Source of the DNA: Glycomyces sp. YM15 | Lineage (GTDB): Bacteria; Actinomycetota; Actinomycetes; Mycobacteriales; Micromonosporaceae | DNA length: 64,000 nucleotides | Reading direction: 5' to 3' | Assembly (NCBI RefSeq): GCF_016918015.1 | Contig: NZ_JAERMK010000001.1 | Span: 262,795 to 326,794, forward strand | Part shown: positions 54,195 through 61,590 of the stretch, piece by piece | How positions within the stretch are numbered: position 1 is the first letter of the stretch | Layout of the letters: each line of letters begins with the position of its first letter | The notes under the pieces: model-generated | What the model saw: only the letters and a program-made list of their open reading frames with translations | The model's database searches: none | What the model was told of the DNA's origin: nothing | Program-made: the position numbers and the translations under genes

Positions 54195-56543
54195 ATGCGA
54201 CGACGCACCTTCGCCGCCACACTCGGCGCGGCCGCGGTCGCGGCCGGAGCCCTGCCCGGCACGGCCTTCGCCAAACCCGGCCAGCAATGCGCCGATGCCT
54301 ACGCCTGGAAGAACGTCGTGGTCAACTGCGGCGGTTTCGTCCCCGGGATCATCTTCAACGAGACCGAGCCGAACCTGATCTACGCCCGCACCGACGTCGC
54401 CGGCGCCTTCCGGTGGCAGGAGGAGACGCGGACCTGGAAGCCGCTGACCGACTGGGTGCCTCGCGACAAGTGGGGCTACCAGTACGTGGTCTCGATGGCC
54501 TCCGACCCGGTCGAGACCAACCGCGTCTACGCCGCGGTCGGTGCCTACACCATCAGCTGGGACGGCAACAACGGCGCGATCCTGTACTCCGATGACAAGG
54601 GCGAGACCTGGGGCGTCGCGGAGCTGCCGTTCAAACAGGGCGGCAACATGCCCGGTCGCGGCATGGGCGAACGCCTCGTGGTGAACCCCGCCGACAACGC
54701 CGAGCTGTACCTGGGAGCCCCTTCCGGCAACGGGTTGTGGCGCTCGCGCGACTACGGCCGCACCTGGGCGCAGGTCGAGTCCTTCCCCAACCCCGGCAAC
54801 TTCGTCGTGGACCCGAACAACGAATACCTCTCCGACAACCAGGGCGTCATCTGGATCGACTTCGACCAGATCGGCGGCAAGATCTATGTGGGCGTGGCCG
54901 ACCCCGCCGACCCGCTGTACGTCTCCGAGGACGGCGGCGAGAGCTGGACTCCGGTCCCGGGTGCCGCCGAGGCGCTGGGCGATGCGGACGGGAACCGCAC
55001 GATCCCCAAGCAGTCCGCTGTGGACAATACGAACGGGTACCTGTACGTCATCACCAGCCATGACCCCGGGCCCTACAACGGCGGGCCCGCGTCCGGCCGA
55101 GGCGGCCGGATCCAGCGCCTGTCGACCCAGACCGGCGAGTGGACCGACGTCACCCCGCCGTACAACCCGGGCCGCCCCATCCCCGGGTTCGGCGCCGTCA
55201 CGGTCGACCGCCAGAACCCCGGCACCCTCATGGCCTCCACGTGCAACAACTGGGGCCCCGACGAGATCCTGTTCCGATCCACCGACTCCGGCGCCACCTG
55301 GTCGCTCAGCTGGGACCTCGTGAGCGAGAACGAGCGCACCGACCGGTTCGTCATGGACAGCTCCGGTTCGCCCTGGCTGGACTGGCGCGGCACCGACAAC
55401 GGAGCCTCATACGCGGTCAAGCACGGCTGGATGATCGAGGGCCTGGCGATCGACCCGCACAACTCCGACCGCATCATGTGGGGCACCGGCGCCACCATCT
55501 GGGGCACCGAGAACCTGACCCAGTGGGACGCCCAGGGCGAACTCGTCAGCGAGAACGCAGCCGGCGAACGCGTCGCCCTGCCGATCGACCAGTTCACCGT
55601 CGGCGTGCGCGCCGAAGGCATCGAGATGACCTGGGTCCGCGACCTCGCCGCGCTCGGCGGCACCCTCGTCTCCGCCATGGGCGACGTCAACGGGTTCGTC
55701 CACACCGATCTCGGCCGGGCCGAGCGGATGTTCCGCTCCGACTGGGGCGGCACCAGTCTCGACTACGCCGCGGCCGACAGGGACGTCATCGTCGGCAGCG
55801 GCGACGTCCACGGCGACGCTTCCAGCCAGGTCACCGTCTCCACCGACCGCGGCCAGACCTGGCAGGACGCGACACGGCCCGAAGGCCTCCCGGGCAACAG
55901 CGGCGGCACCGTCGCGATCACCGCCGACGCCAAGGTGATCGTGTGGTCTCCCTCCAACACCACCGTCACCGCGTTCCACAGCAGCGACCTGGGCGCGACC
56001 TGGAACCAGGTCCAGGGGCTCCCGGCCGGAGCCAGAGTCCGCTCCGACCGCGTCGACCCCGCCAACGTATACGCCTTCGCAGGCGGCACGTTCTACCGCA
56101 GCACCGACGGCGGCAAGACCTTCGCCGACACCGGGGCGACCGGCCTGCCCGCCGAAGGCGTCGACGACTTCCGGGTCGCGCCCGGCAAGCGGGGCCACGT
56201 CTGGCTCGGCGGCCGCAGCGACAAGGACGAGGTCGCGACCGGCCTGTGGCATTCCAAGGACGGCGGCACCAACTGGACACGCATCAGCGCCGTCGACCTG
56301 GCGATCGGCGTCGGCTTCGGCAAGGCCGCCACGCGACGGGGCTACCCGGCGATCTACATCTCGGCCACCGTCGGCGGCCAAGACGGCATCTTCCGCTCGA
56401 TCGACGGCGGCATCACTTGGCACCGCATCAACGACGACGAGCACCAATGGGCCTTCGCCGGGTCGGCCATCACCGGCGACCCGAACATCTACGGCCGCGT
56501 CTATCTCTCCGCCCGCGGCATCGTCTACGGCGACATCGCCTGA
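54195..56543 (+). CDS. xyloglucanase, GH74 (copy 2)
   Basis: A 782-residue secreted GH74 xyloglucanase, a close paralogue of 41085-43472: the same MRRRTF signal start, the same GFVPGI(V/I)FNETEPNLIYARTD block and nearly identical blade motifs to the GRVYL end. It differs in signal length and several loops. Two xyloglucanases may differ in endo/exo or processive behaviour. ATG 54195 follows AAAGGAG. A promoter module shared with the ABC transporter lies upstream, so both GH74 genes should respond to the same regulator. An esterase gene follows after 110 nt. Confidence 0.95.
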   Translation: MRRRTFAATLGAAAVAAGALPGTAFAKPGQQCADAYAWKNVVVNCGGFVPGIIFNETEPNLIYARTDVAGAFRWQEETRTWKPLTDWVPRDKWGYQYVVSMASDPVETNRVYAAVGAYTISWDGNNGAILYSDDKGETWGVAELPFKQGGNMPGRGMGERLVVNPADNAELYLGAPSGNGLWRSRDYGRTWAQVESFPNPGNFVVDPNNEYLSDNQGVIWIDFDQIGGKIYVGVADPADPLYVSEDGGESWTPVPGAAEALGDADGNRTIPKQSAVDNTNGYLYVITSHDPGPYNGGPASGRGGRIQRLSTQTGEWTDVTPPYNPGRPIPGFGAVTVDRQNPGTLMASTCNNWGPDEILFRSTDSGATWSLSWDLVSENERTDRFVMDSSGSPWLDWRGTDNGASYAVKHGWMIEGLAIDPHNSDRIMWGTGATIWGTENLTQWDAQGELVSENAAGERVALPIDQFTVGVRAEGIEMTWVRDLAALGGTLVSAMGDVNGFVHTDLGRAERMFRSDWGGTSLDYAAADRDVIVGSGDVHGDASSQVTVSTDRGQTWQDATRPEGLPGNSGGTVAITADAKVIVWSPSNTTVTAFHSSDLGATWNQVQGLPAGARVRSDRVDPANVYAFAGGTFYRSTDGGKTFADTGATGLPAEGVDDFRVAPGKRGHVWLGGRSDKDEVATGLWHSKDGGTNWTRISAVDLAIGVGFGKAATRRGYPAIYISATVGGQDGIFRSIDGGITWHRINDDEHQWAFAGSAITGDPNIYGRVYLSARGIVYGDIA

Positions 56544-56653
56544 GCGAACAGGCCGCCGCGCTCGGCGGGGCGGCCCCATAGACCGCGCGTCAGTACCCCA
56601 GCGCAGGTTCGCCACCCGACGGGCGACCCCTCGACAACGTTAGGAACAAGCTC

Positions 56654-57973
56654 TTGTCCACAGTCATACCTTGGCGCCGCAGCGCGGCGGCGGTCTTCGC
56701 GATCGCCCTCGCCCTCGCCTCGGCGCTCGCAGTGTTCATGGCGCCCAAGGCGGCCCATGCCGCACAGCTCACGCCGATCACCGACTTCGGTGACAACCCC
56801 GGCAACCTCGAGATGTACGTGTACGTGCCCGACAACGTCGCACCGAACCCGCCGATCGTGGTCGCCAGCCACTGGTGCACCGGCTCCGCGACCAACGTCT
56901 ACGACTGGATGGAGTGGGACGAACTGGCGGAGCAGTACGGCTACATCGTGGTCTTCCCGTCGGTGACCCGCGAGAGCAAGTGCTTCGACGTCGCCTCGCA
57001 GGCCTCGCTGTCGGGGACCGGCGGCGACTCGGTGAGCATCAAGTCCATGGTGGACTATGTGATCGCCGCCTACGGAGCCGACGCCGACCGGGTCTTCGCC
57101 ACCGGCGTCTCCTCGGGCGCGATGATGACCAACGTCCTCCTCGGCGTCTACCCGGAGGTCTTCAAGGCCGGGTCGGTCTACGCCGGCGTGCCGTTCACCT
57201 GCTTCGCGACGACGAACGGATCGGAGTGGAACAGCGACTGCGCGACCGGCCAGATCGACCGGACTCCGCAGGAGTGGGGTGACGCGGTCCGCGATGCGAA
57301 CCCCGGTTTCGACGGGCCGTGGCCCCGCATGCAGATCTGGCACGGCACCGAGGACCAGGCGCTCTACTACCCGAACTTCGGGGAGCAGATCGACCAGTGG
57401 ACCAACGTCAACGGCACCGACCAGGTCGCCGACTACACCGACCACCCGGAGCCGACCTGGACCCGCACCCGCTACGGCGGCACCGGCGGCCAGGCTCCGG
57501 TCGAGGCGATCAGCATGGAAGGCGTCGACCACGGACTGCCCTACCAACCCCTTGAGACGCTTCGATTCTTCGGCCTCACCGGCGAGCCGGTCGTCGGCGA
57601 GATCGTGGGCGCGGCCTCGAACCGCTGCGTGAACATCCCCGGCGCAGGGACGGCGAACGGGACGCAAGCGGTGCTGTGGAAGTGCAACGGCAGCGCCGAC
57701 CAGACGTTCACCCACACCGTCTCCGGTGAGTTGCAGGTGAACGGCAAGTGCCTCGAAGCGCAGGGCTCGGGCACGGCCGAGGGCACCAAGGCCGTGATCG
57801 GCGACTGCTCGGGCGGCGCGGACCAGCGCTGGAACGTCAACGCCGACGGCACCATCACCAACGCCCACAACAGCCTCTGCCTGGACGCCTTCGGCGGCGG
57901 CACCAACAACGGCACCAGGATCATCCTGTGGACCTGCAGCGGCGGATCGAACCAGCAATGGACCCTTCGCTAG
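56654..57973 (+). CDS. secreted PHB-depolymerase-type esterase with RICIN domain
   Basis: A 439-residue secreted alpha/beta hydrolase. A Sec-like signal (WRRSAAAVFAIALALASALAVFMAPKAAHA) leads into an Esterase_phd/CE1-like domain. The nucleophile is S153 in GVSSG, the acid D234 in HGTEDQALYY and the base H293 in GVDHGLPY. The C-terminus (about 311-439) is a ricin-type CBM13 lectin with three QxW-like repeats. It probably deacetylates or deferuloylates plant polysaccharide, assisting the GH74 and GH12 enzymes. The start is TTG 56654 with AGGA eight bases upstream. It lies 110 nt behind GH74 copy 2 and ends at a strong terminator. Confidence 0.9.
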   Translation: MSTVIPWRRSAAAVFAIALALASALAVFMAPKAAHAAQLTPITDFGDNPGNLEMYVYVPDNVAPNPPIVVASHWCTGSATNVYDWMEWDELAEQYGYIVVFPSVTRESKCFDVASQASLSGTGGDSVSIKSMVDYVIAAYGADADRVFATGVSSGAMMTNVLLGVYPEVFKAGSVYAGVPFTCFATTNGSEWNSDCATGQIDRTPQEWGDAVRDANPGFDGPWPRMQIWHGTEDQALYYPNFGEQIDQWTNVNGTDQVADYTDHPEPTWTRTRYGGTGGQAPVEAISMEGVDHGLPYQPLETLRFFGLTGEPVVGEIVGAASNRCVNIPGAGTANGTQAVLWKCNGSADQTFTHTVSGELQVNGKCLEAQGSGTAEGTKAVIGDCSGGADQRWNVNADGTITNAHNSLCLDAFGGGTNNGTRIILWTCSGGSNQQWTLR

Positions 57974-57990
57974 CCGATCGCGATGAGTAG

Positions 57991-58024
57991 AAGGAGCGCC
58001 GGGCCTTCGGCCCGGCGCTCCTTC
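57991..58024 (+). terminator. strong terminator of esterase gene
   Basis: AAGGAGCGCCGGGCC ttc GGCCCGGCGCTCCTT-type hairpin with a stem of about 15 bp, 18 nt after the esterase stop, followed by a short CTT-rich stretch. Confidence 0.85.
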
Positions 58025-58227
58025 TCGTCAATGGCGTTCCAACCGGACCGACCGCGGAGATGCCAACGAGCAGCCACCGGCGGCCGAAACAGCCCCGAGC
58101 CCGCCGTCGAGCAGGCGTTCCGCGAGGCCGGGCACACGCCCAGCGTCCTCACCGCGACCTGGTCCGCCGACGCGCTCGATTGAAGGCAGCCGGACGGACG
58201 ACGGCGATCCGGTTCTCCAACAACCGT

Positions 58228-58250
58228 GGATCCCACGGGCCAACGACGGA
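58228..58250 (+). repeat. 23-bp direct repeat, left copy
   Basis: Begins GGATCCCACGG and matches 61074-61096 at 21 of 23 positions. The two copies flank the GH5 gene and its promoter. Confidence 0.5.
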
Positions 58251-58339
58251 CCGAAGGCGGCAGTGCTGGTGCGGCGGGACTCGCGGATCCCGATCGGTCC
58301 ACCATTCACGCATGGCGTCCTCCTCGGCGACGCGGCGGC

Positions 58340-58469
58340 GCTGATCGCCGCGCGCGACGCGGCCCAGGCCGCGAAGGACGACGAGGGCGCCACGCAGGAG
58401 GAGGCGGATACCGCGGCCTCGGGTCTCGCCGACGCGATCGCAGAACTGACGAAGACTTGGCCGCTCTAG
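58340..58469 (+). pseudogene. FIVAR-like domain fragment
   Basis: Plus-strand frame ending at TAG 58467-58469 encodes about 40 residues of Ala/Asp/Glu-rich helix (RDAAQAAKDDEGATQEEADT) similar in pattern to FIVAR linkers such as that in the large lyase. No ribosome binding site or full domain is present. Confidence 0.35.
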
Positions 58470-58493
58470 GACTGAGCCGCCCAAAAGAACTGC

Positions 58494-58527
58494 CCGCCGG
58501 GCTGGAGCATCGGCTCCGGCCCGGCGG
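58494..58527 (-). terminator. terminator of GH5 gene
   Basis: CCGCCGGGC-t-GGAGC / GGCTCC-ggCCCGGCGG forms a long imperfect G/C hairpin about 35 nt beyond the GH5 stop. Confidence 0.6.
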
Positions 58528-58561
58528 TTGTCGTTGTGAAGGAAGGGAAGCGGTGCGGCCG

Positions 58562-60604
58562 CTACGAGGCCGTTCCGGTCACCGTCGTGCCGGTCCTGGT
58601 GACCGTGTAGGTGACGGTGTCACTGCCCCACCAGTGGAAGGTCAGGGTGGCGGGCTCGCCCTCTCTGAGCGTTTCGAGGAACACCGTGTTGAGGATGATC
58701 GTGCCCGCCTCGTAGTCGTAGATGAAGCTGTGCCCGAACTCCTGGAACGGGGTCCAGGTCGCGGGCCCGGCGTTGGTGCCGTCGGCGTACCTCGCCTCCA
58801 TGGTGGCGAGGTTGTCGCCGTTGAACTCGGTCGGGATGTTGAACGAGGTCGTCGTTCCGGTCGCGTCCGAGAGCACGGGCTGGTCGTTGGTCTTGATGTA
58901 GATCCGCCACGGCGATCCGGCCGAGAAGCGGGCCTCGACAATGGCATTGACGCCGTAGGCGCGGTCGCCGGCGAGGCGGGTGAGCGCCGCGGCGGTCAGG
59001 GTGAGCGTGTCGCCCGAGACCGTGTAGTCGGTGCCCTCATCGAGTCTCACATCTCCCTCCCACAGGCCTTCGAAATCAAGGCCGTTGCGGTTCAGCGTGA
59101 GTGACTCGTCGGTGATGGTCCCGGACTGCTCCAGGTAGATCCGGTCGAACGAGGTCGTCCCCGAACGCGACGTCACTTCCGTCTGGAGGCGCTCGGCGAT
59201 GTACGGGTCGCGCCATTCGAGGGTCGCCCGGTTGAGGAACTGGCCGGCGTCCCACAGCATCGTCGTCAGTTCATTCTCGCGGGCCTGGAACTGCAGGTCC
59301 TCGAAGAACTTCAGCATCTCGCCCTGCTCGATCCGCTCGGGCGCCCACGGCGGGGAGTAGTTGAACACCGCCCACTCGCCCACGATCACCGGGATGCCGT
59401 TCGCCACCAGAGTGTCGTGCGCCCGCTGGAAGTAGTCGGCGAGGTCCTGCTGGACCTGTTCGTTGTACGTGGTGAAACCGGCGATGTTCACGGTGAACGG
59501 CCAGAAGCTGTAGTAGTGGATCGTCGCGGCGACCATCGGGTCGTCGAGGCCCTCGATCATGGTCTTGAGCGGGTCCAGGCGCACCTGATCGGCGTTGGTG
59601 TGCAGCGACGGCAGGATCAGGAGCCGGTTGCCGTTGTACCCGCCCGAGTTGCGCACGACGTCGTAGAACGCCTGGTTCAGCTCCGCGTTGTAGACGTCGC
59701 CTTCTTCGTGGGAGACGCCCTCGAACGCCGGCTCATTGTTGCTCTCGAACGACAGCCCGGCCGGGTAGTCCTTGAACCGCGTCGCGATCTGCGTCCACAT
59801 CGCCTCGAACTTGGCCATCACATTGTCGTGGTCGCTCGGCAGCTCGTCGATCCACATCCACGAGTCGTGGTGGATGTTGAGCATGACCTGCAGGTCGTTC
59901 GCGATCGCCCAGTCGACGACCTGCGCGACGCGCTCCATGCGTTCGGGGGCGATCGTGTAATCCGGTCCTTCGCCGGTGAACTCGTCCCAGGTGACCGGAA
60001 GGCGAATCGAGTTGTAGCCCGCCGCCCTCACCGTCTGGAGCTGTTCCTCGGTGATCATCGGGTTGCCCCAGTTGGTCTCGCCGCCGAGCGCGTCGAGGGT
60101 GTTGCCGACGTTCCAGCCCGGCTGCATGGCGGCGACCTGCTCTTCAGCGTCGGCCCAGCCGGTCGACGGCTCGCCGACGGTGCCGTCGCAGAGGCGGCCG
60201 TTGAGGCGGAACTCGGTCGGGTCGGTGTTGGCGCCGGTCAAGGAGCCGGTGAACCCGAAGGAGGCCGAGTCCCCGGTCGCGAGCTTGGCGTTGTAGCCCA
60301 AGCTCTCGACCCTGGCCGCGTCGTCCTTACTCTTGTCCTTGGCGCTCCACAGGTTCGTGACGCGCTGGCCGTCGGACCACGCCCATTCGAGGGCCCAGCC
60401 GTCGATGGGATCGCCGAGGTTGGTGACCTCGACGTTGGCGTTGAAGCCGTCCGACCACTGGCCGGTGACCTGGTAGTCGACCTCGCAGCCTTGGGCCGCG
60501 TGGGCACTGACCGCCCCGAGGAGGCTGGTGGACAGAAGGGTGACGGCAGAGGCGGCGATCACGCCGAGGCGCAGCCGTCGCCGATGCACCGTGCTTGGAC
60601 TCAT
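58562..60604 (-). CDS. modular GH5 (subfamily 4-like) glucanase with CBM2, X2 and CBM46-like domains
   Basis: A 680-residue secreted endo-beta-glucanase. After the signal (about 1-37) comes an N-terminal CBM2 (about 38-140; GCEVDYQVTGQWSDGFNANV to NGRLC). The GH5 barrel (about 150-470) has acid/base E291 in SNNEPAFE and nucleophile E410 in VIVGEWAVF. A CBM_X2/Ig-like domain (about 490-580) and a C-terminal domain resembling CBM46 follow. GH5_4-X2-CBM46 is the layout of Bacillus Cel5B, active on xyloglucan and mixed glucan. ATG 60604 follows AAGGAG; the longer ATG 60634 has none. Promoter module C lies upstream. Confidence 0.92.
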   Translation of the reverse strand: MSPSTVHRRRLRLGVIAASAVTLLSTSLLGAVSAHAAQGCEVDYQVTGQWSDGFNANVEVTNLGDPIDGWALEWAWSDGQRVTNLWSAKDKSKDDAARVESLGYNAKLATGDSASFGFTGSLTGANTDPTEFRLNGRLCDGTVGEPSTGWADAEEQVAAMQPGWNVGNTLDALGGETNWGNPMITEEQLQTVRAAGYNSIRLPVTWDEFTGEGPDYTIAPERMERVAQVVDWAIANDLQVMLNIHHDSWMWIDELPSDHDNVMAKFEAMWTQIATRFKDYPAGLSFESNNEPAFEGVSHEEGDVYNAELNQAFYDVVRNSGGYNGNRLLILPSLHTNADQVRLDPLKTMIEGLDDPMVAATIHYYSFWPFTVNIAGFTTYNEQVQQDLADYFQRAHDTLVANGIPVIVGEWAVFNYSPPWAPERIEQGEMLKFFEDLQFQARENELTTMLWDAGQFLNRATLEWRDPYIAERLQTEVTSRSGTTSFDRIYLEQSGTITDESLTLNRNGLDFEGLWEGDVRLDEGTDYTVSGDTLTLTAAALTRLAGDRAYGVNAIVEARFSAGSPWRIYIKTNDQPVLSDATGTTTSFNIPTEFNGDNLATMEARYADGTNAGPATWTPFQEFGHSFIYDYEAGTIILNTVFLETLREGEPATLTFHWWGSDTVTYTVTRTGTTVTGTAS

Positions 60605-60652
60605 CTCGGACTCCTTGCAGGAGATGGGATTCATGAAGGGAAGGGGTTCGGA

Positions 60653-60719
60653 TGTATCGAGGCATGTGGATTTCTGCTCGATGTCAAGTACGGTACGCAG
60701 CCGCCGATGACTTTGTCAA
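60653..60719 (-). promoter_or_regulatory. GH5 promoter-leader module, copy C
   Basis: On the minus strand: TTGACAAAG (60719-60711), 14 bases after TTGACA the block TGCGTACCGTAC (60699-60688), and CTCGATACA (60661-60653). These anchors equal those of copies A and B with nearly identical spacing (58 against 59 nt between TTGACA and CTCGAT). It places GH5 under the same control as the transporter and GH74 copy 2. Confidence 0.7.
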
Positions 60720-61073
60720 TCAACAGGACCAAGTAAGCGCTCGCCGCAGGGCGCCATAGAACCATCAAGTAGACATTAGGGATATACTTTGACACTGTGG
60801 CACTCACACTGGCGGCCAATCCTTCTCAAGCGGCGGCGTGTGATCGCTGGTTGGTTTCTGACCTTGACAAAGGAGTGGGAGGTCGGCGGGTACGCCAAAC
60901 CCGCGCGGCGTCCGACCTGGACGCGCTGCGGGGATGCAGACGCGCAGCCTCGGGCGCGAATGCGACGTTGGATAGCGCAATCCGAACTCGTCTCCGAGAG
61001 ATATTGCCCCGATCGGGCGACATGACTTCTGAGCAGGCCATACGCCGCGGCACCATGGCGCTCTCTCGACCCC

Positions 61074-61096
61074 GGATCCCACGGACCAACGGCGGA
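61074..61096 (+). repeat. 23-bp direct repeat, right copy
   Basis: Begins GGATCCCACGG and matches 58228-58250 at 21 of 23 positions, 2.8 kb apart, on the same strand. Confidence 0.5.
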
Positions 61097-61166
61097 TCAA
61101 ACGTGGATCGGGTGGAGTCGGCCAAGGCCCGCGAACCGGGCCCGAGACGACGGGGAGATCATGTGG

Positions 61167-61237
61167 AGGTGGGTACGGGATTCGAACCCGTGTGCACGGC
61201 TTTGCAGGCCGTTACCTAACCACTCGGACAACCCACC
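61167..61237 (-). tRNA. tRNA-Cys (anticodon GCA)
   Basis: Acceptor GGTGGGT/ACCCACC, anticodon stem ACGGC/GCCGT with loop CTGCAAA (anticodon GCA), and T loop TTCGAAT. The discriminator is U73, the known identity base of tRNA-Cys. CCA is not encoded. Confidence 0.96.
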
Positions 61238-61285
61238 CTGACGTGATCGAGGCCCAGACCGTACATTCTGGACCCCGACCGGCGG

Positions 61286-61357
61286 TGGACGATACTGGGA
61301 TTGAACCAGTGACCTCTCCCGTGTCAGGGGAGTGCTCTCCCGCTGAGCTAATCGTCC
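61286..61357 (-). tRNA. tRNA-Val (anticodon GAC)
   Basis: Acceptor GGACGAT/ATCGTCC, D arm GCTC..GAGC, anticodon stem CTCCC/GGGAG with loop CTGACAC (anticodon GAC), T loop TTCAATC and discriminator A. CCA is not encoded. Confidence 0.96.
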
Positions 61358-61381
61358 GGGATAGCGCTCTTTCGAGCTCCG

Positions 61382-61454
61382 AGCGGACGACCGGGATCGA
61401 ACCGGCGACCTACACCTTGGCAAGGTGTCGCGCTACCAACTGCGCTACGTCCGC
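61382..61454 (-). tRNA. tRNA-Gly (anticodon GCC), second copy
   Basis: Identical over the whole tRNA to the copy at 18653-18725, including the U discriminator. It is transcribed first in a Gly-Val-Cys cluster, divergent from the tex gene. Confidence 0.97.
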
Positions 61455-61590
61455 ATGTCTTTTCCAGGGGCTTTTTCGTTCCCCCGGCGACGGGATAGAA
61501 CTTTACCCAATGCCCGGCCGAGCGTCCACCGGGGGGTCGGGGCTTCCGGCTTCGGACCATGTTGTCGCAGCACTCTGGCAGAATCCTCCC

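Larger units (their letters stand above)
58025..58493. other. degenerate region with gene fragments and a repeat
   Basis: No intact gene is seen. A plus-strand frame near 58095-58182 (VEQAFREAGHTPSVLTATWSAD) resembles the ROK-protein segment ARQAFRDAGHALGVLVATLAN of 35695-36942. Another at about 58340-58469 (AAQAAKDDEGATQEEADTAA, then SGLADAIAEL) looks like the end of a FIVAR domain. Both lack starts and context, so they are probably decayed remnants. A 23-bp sequence at 58228-58250 recurs at 61074-61096. Confidence 0.45.
60605..61166. other. 562-nt region upstream of GH5 gene
   Basis: The first 120 nt hold the minus-strand promoter-leader copy C (60653-60719). The remainder contains no convincing gene; a plus-strand frame from 60797 is open but has no ribosome binding site or recognisable domain. 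The right copy of a 23-bp repeat is at 61074-61096. Confidence 0.55.

Noticed and set aside
60797..61219. 140-codon plus-strand gene upstream of tRNA-Cys
   Set aside because: No ribosome binding site or known domain, and it runs into tRNA-Cys.
61192..61590. Upstream extension of tex through the tRNA cluster
   Set aside because: The extended frame would read through three tRNA genes and exceed normal Tex length; GTG 61591 fits.
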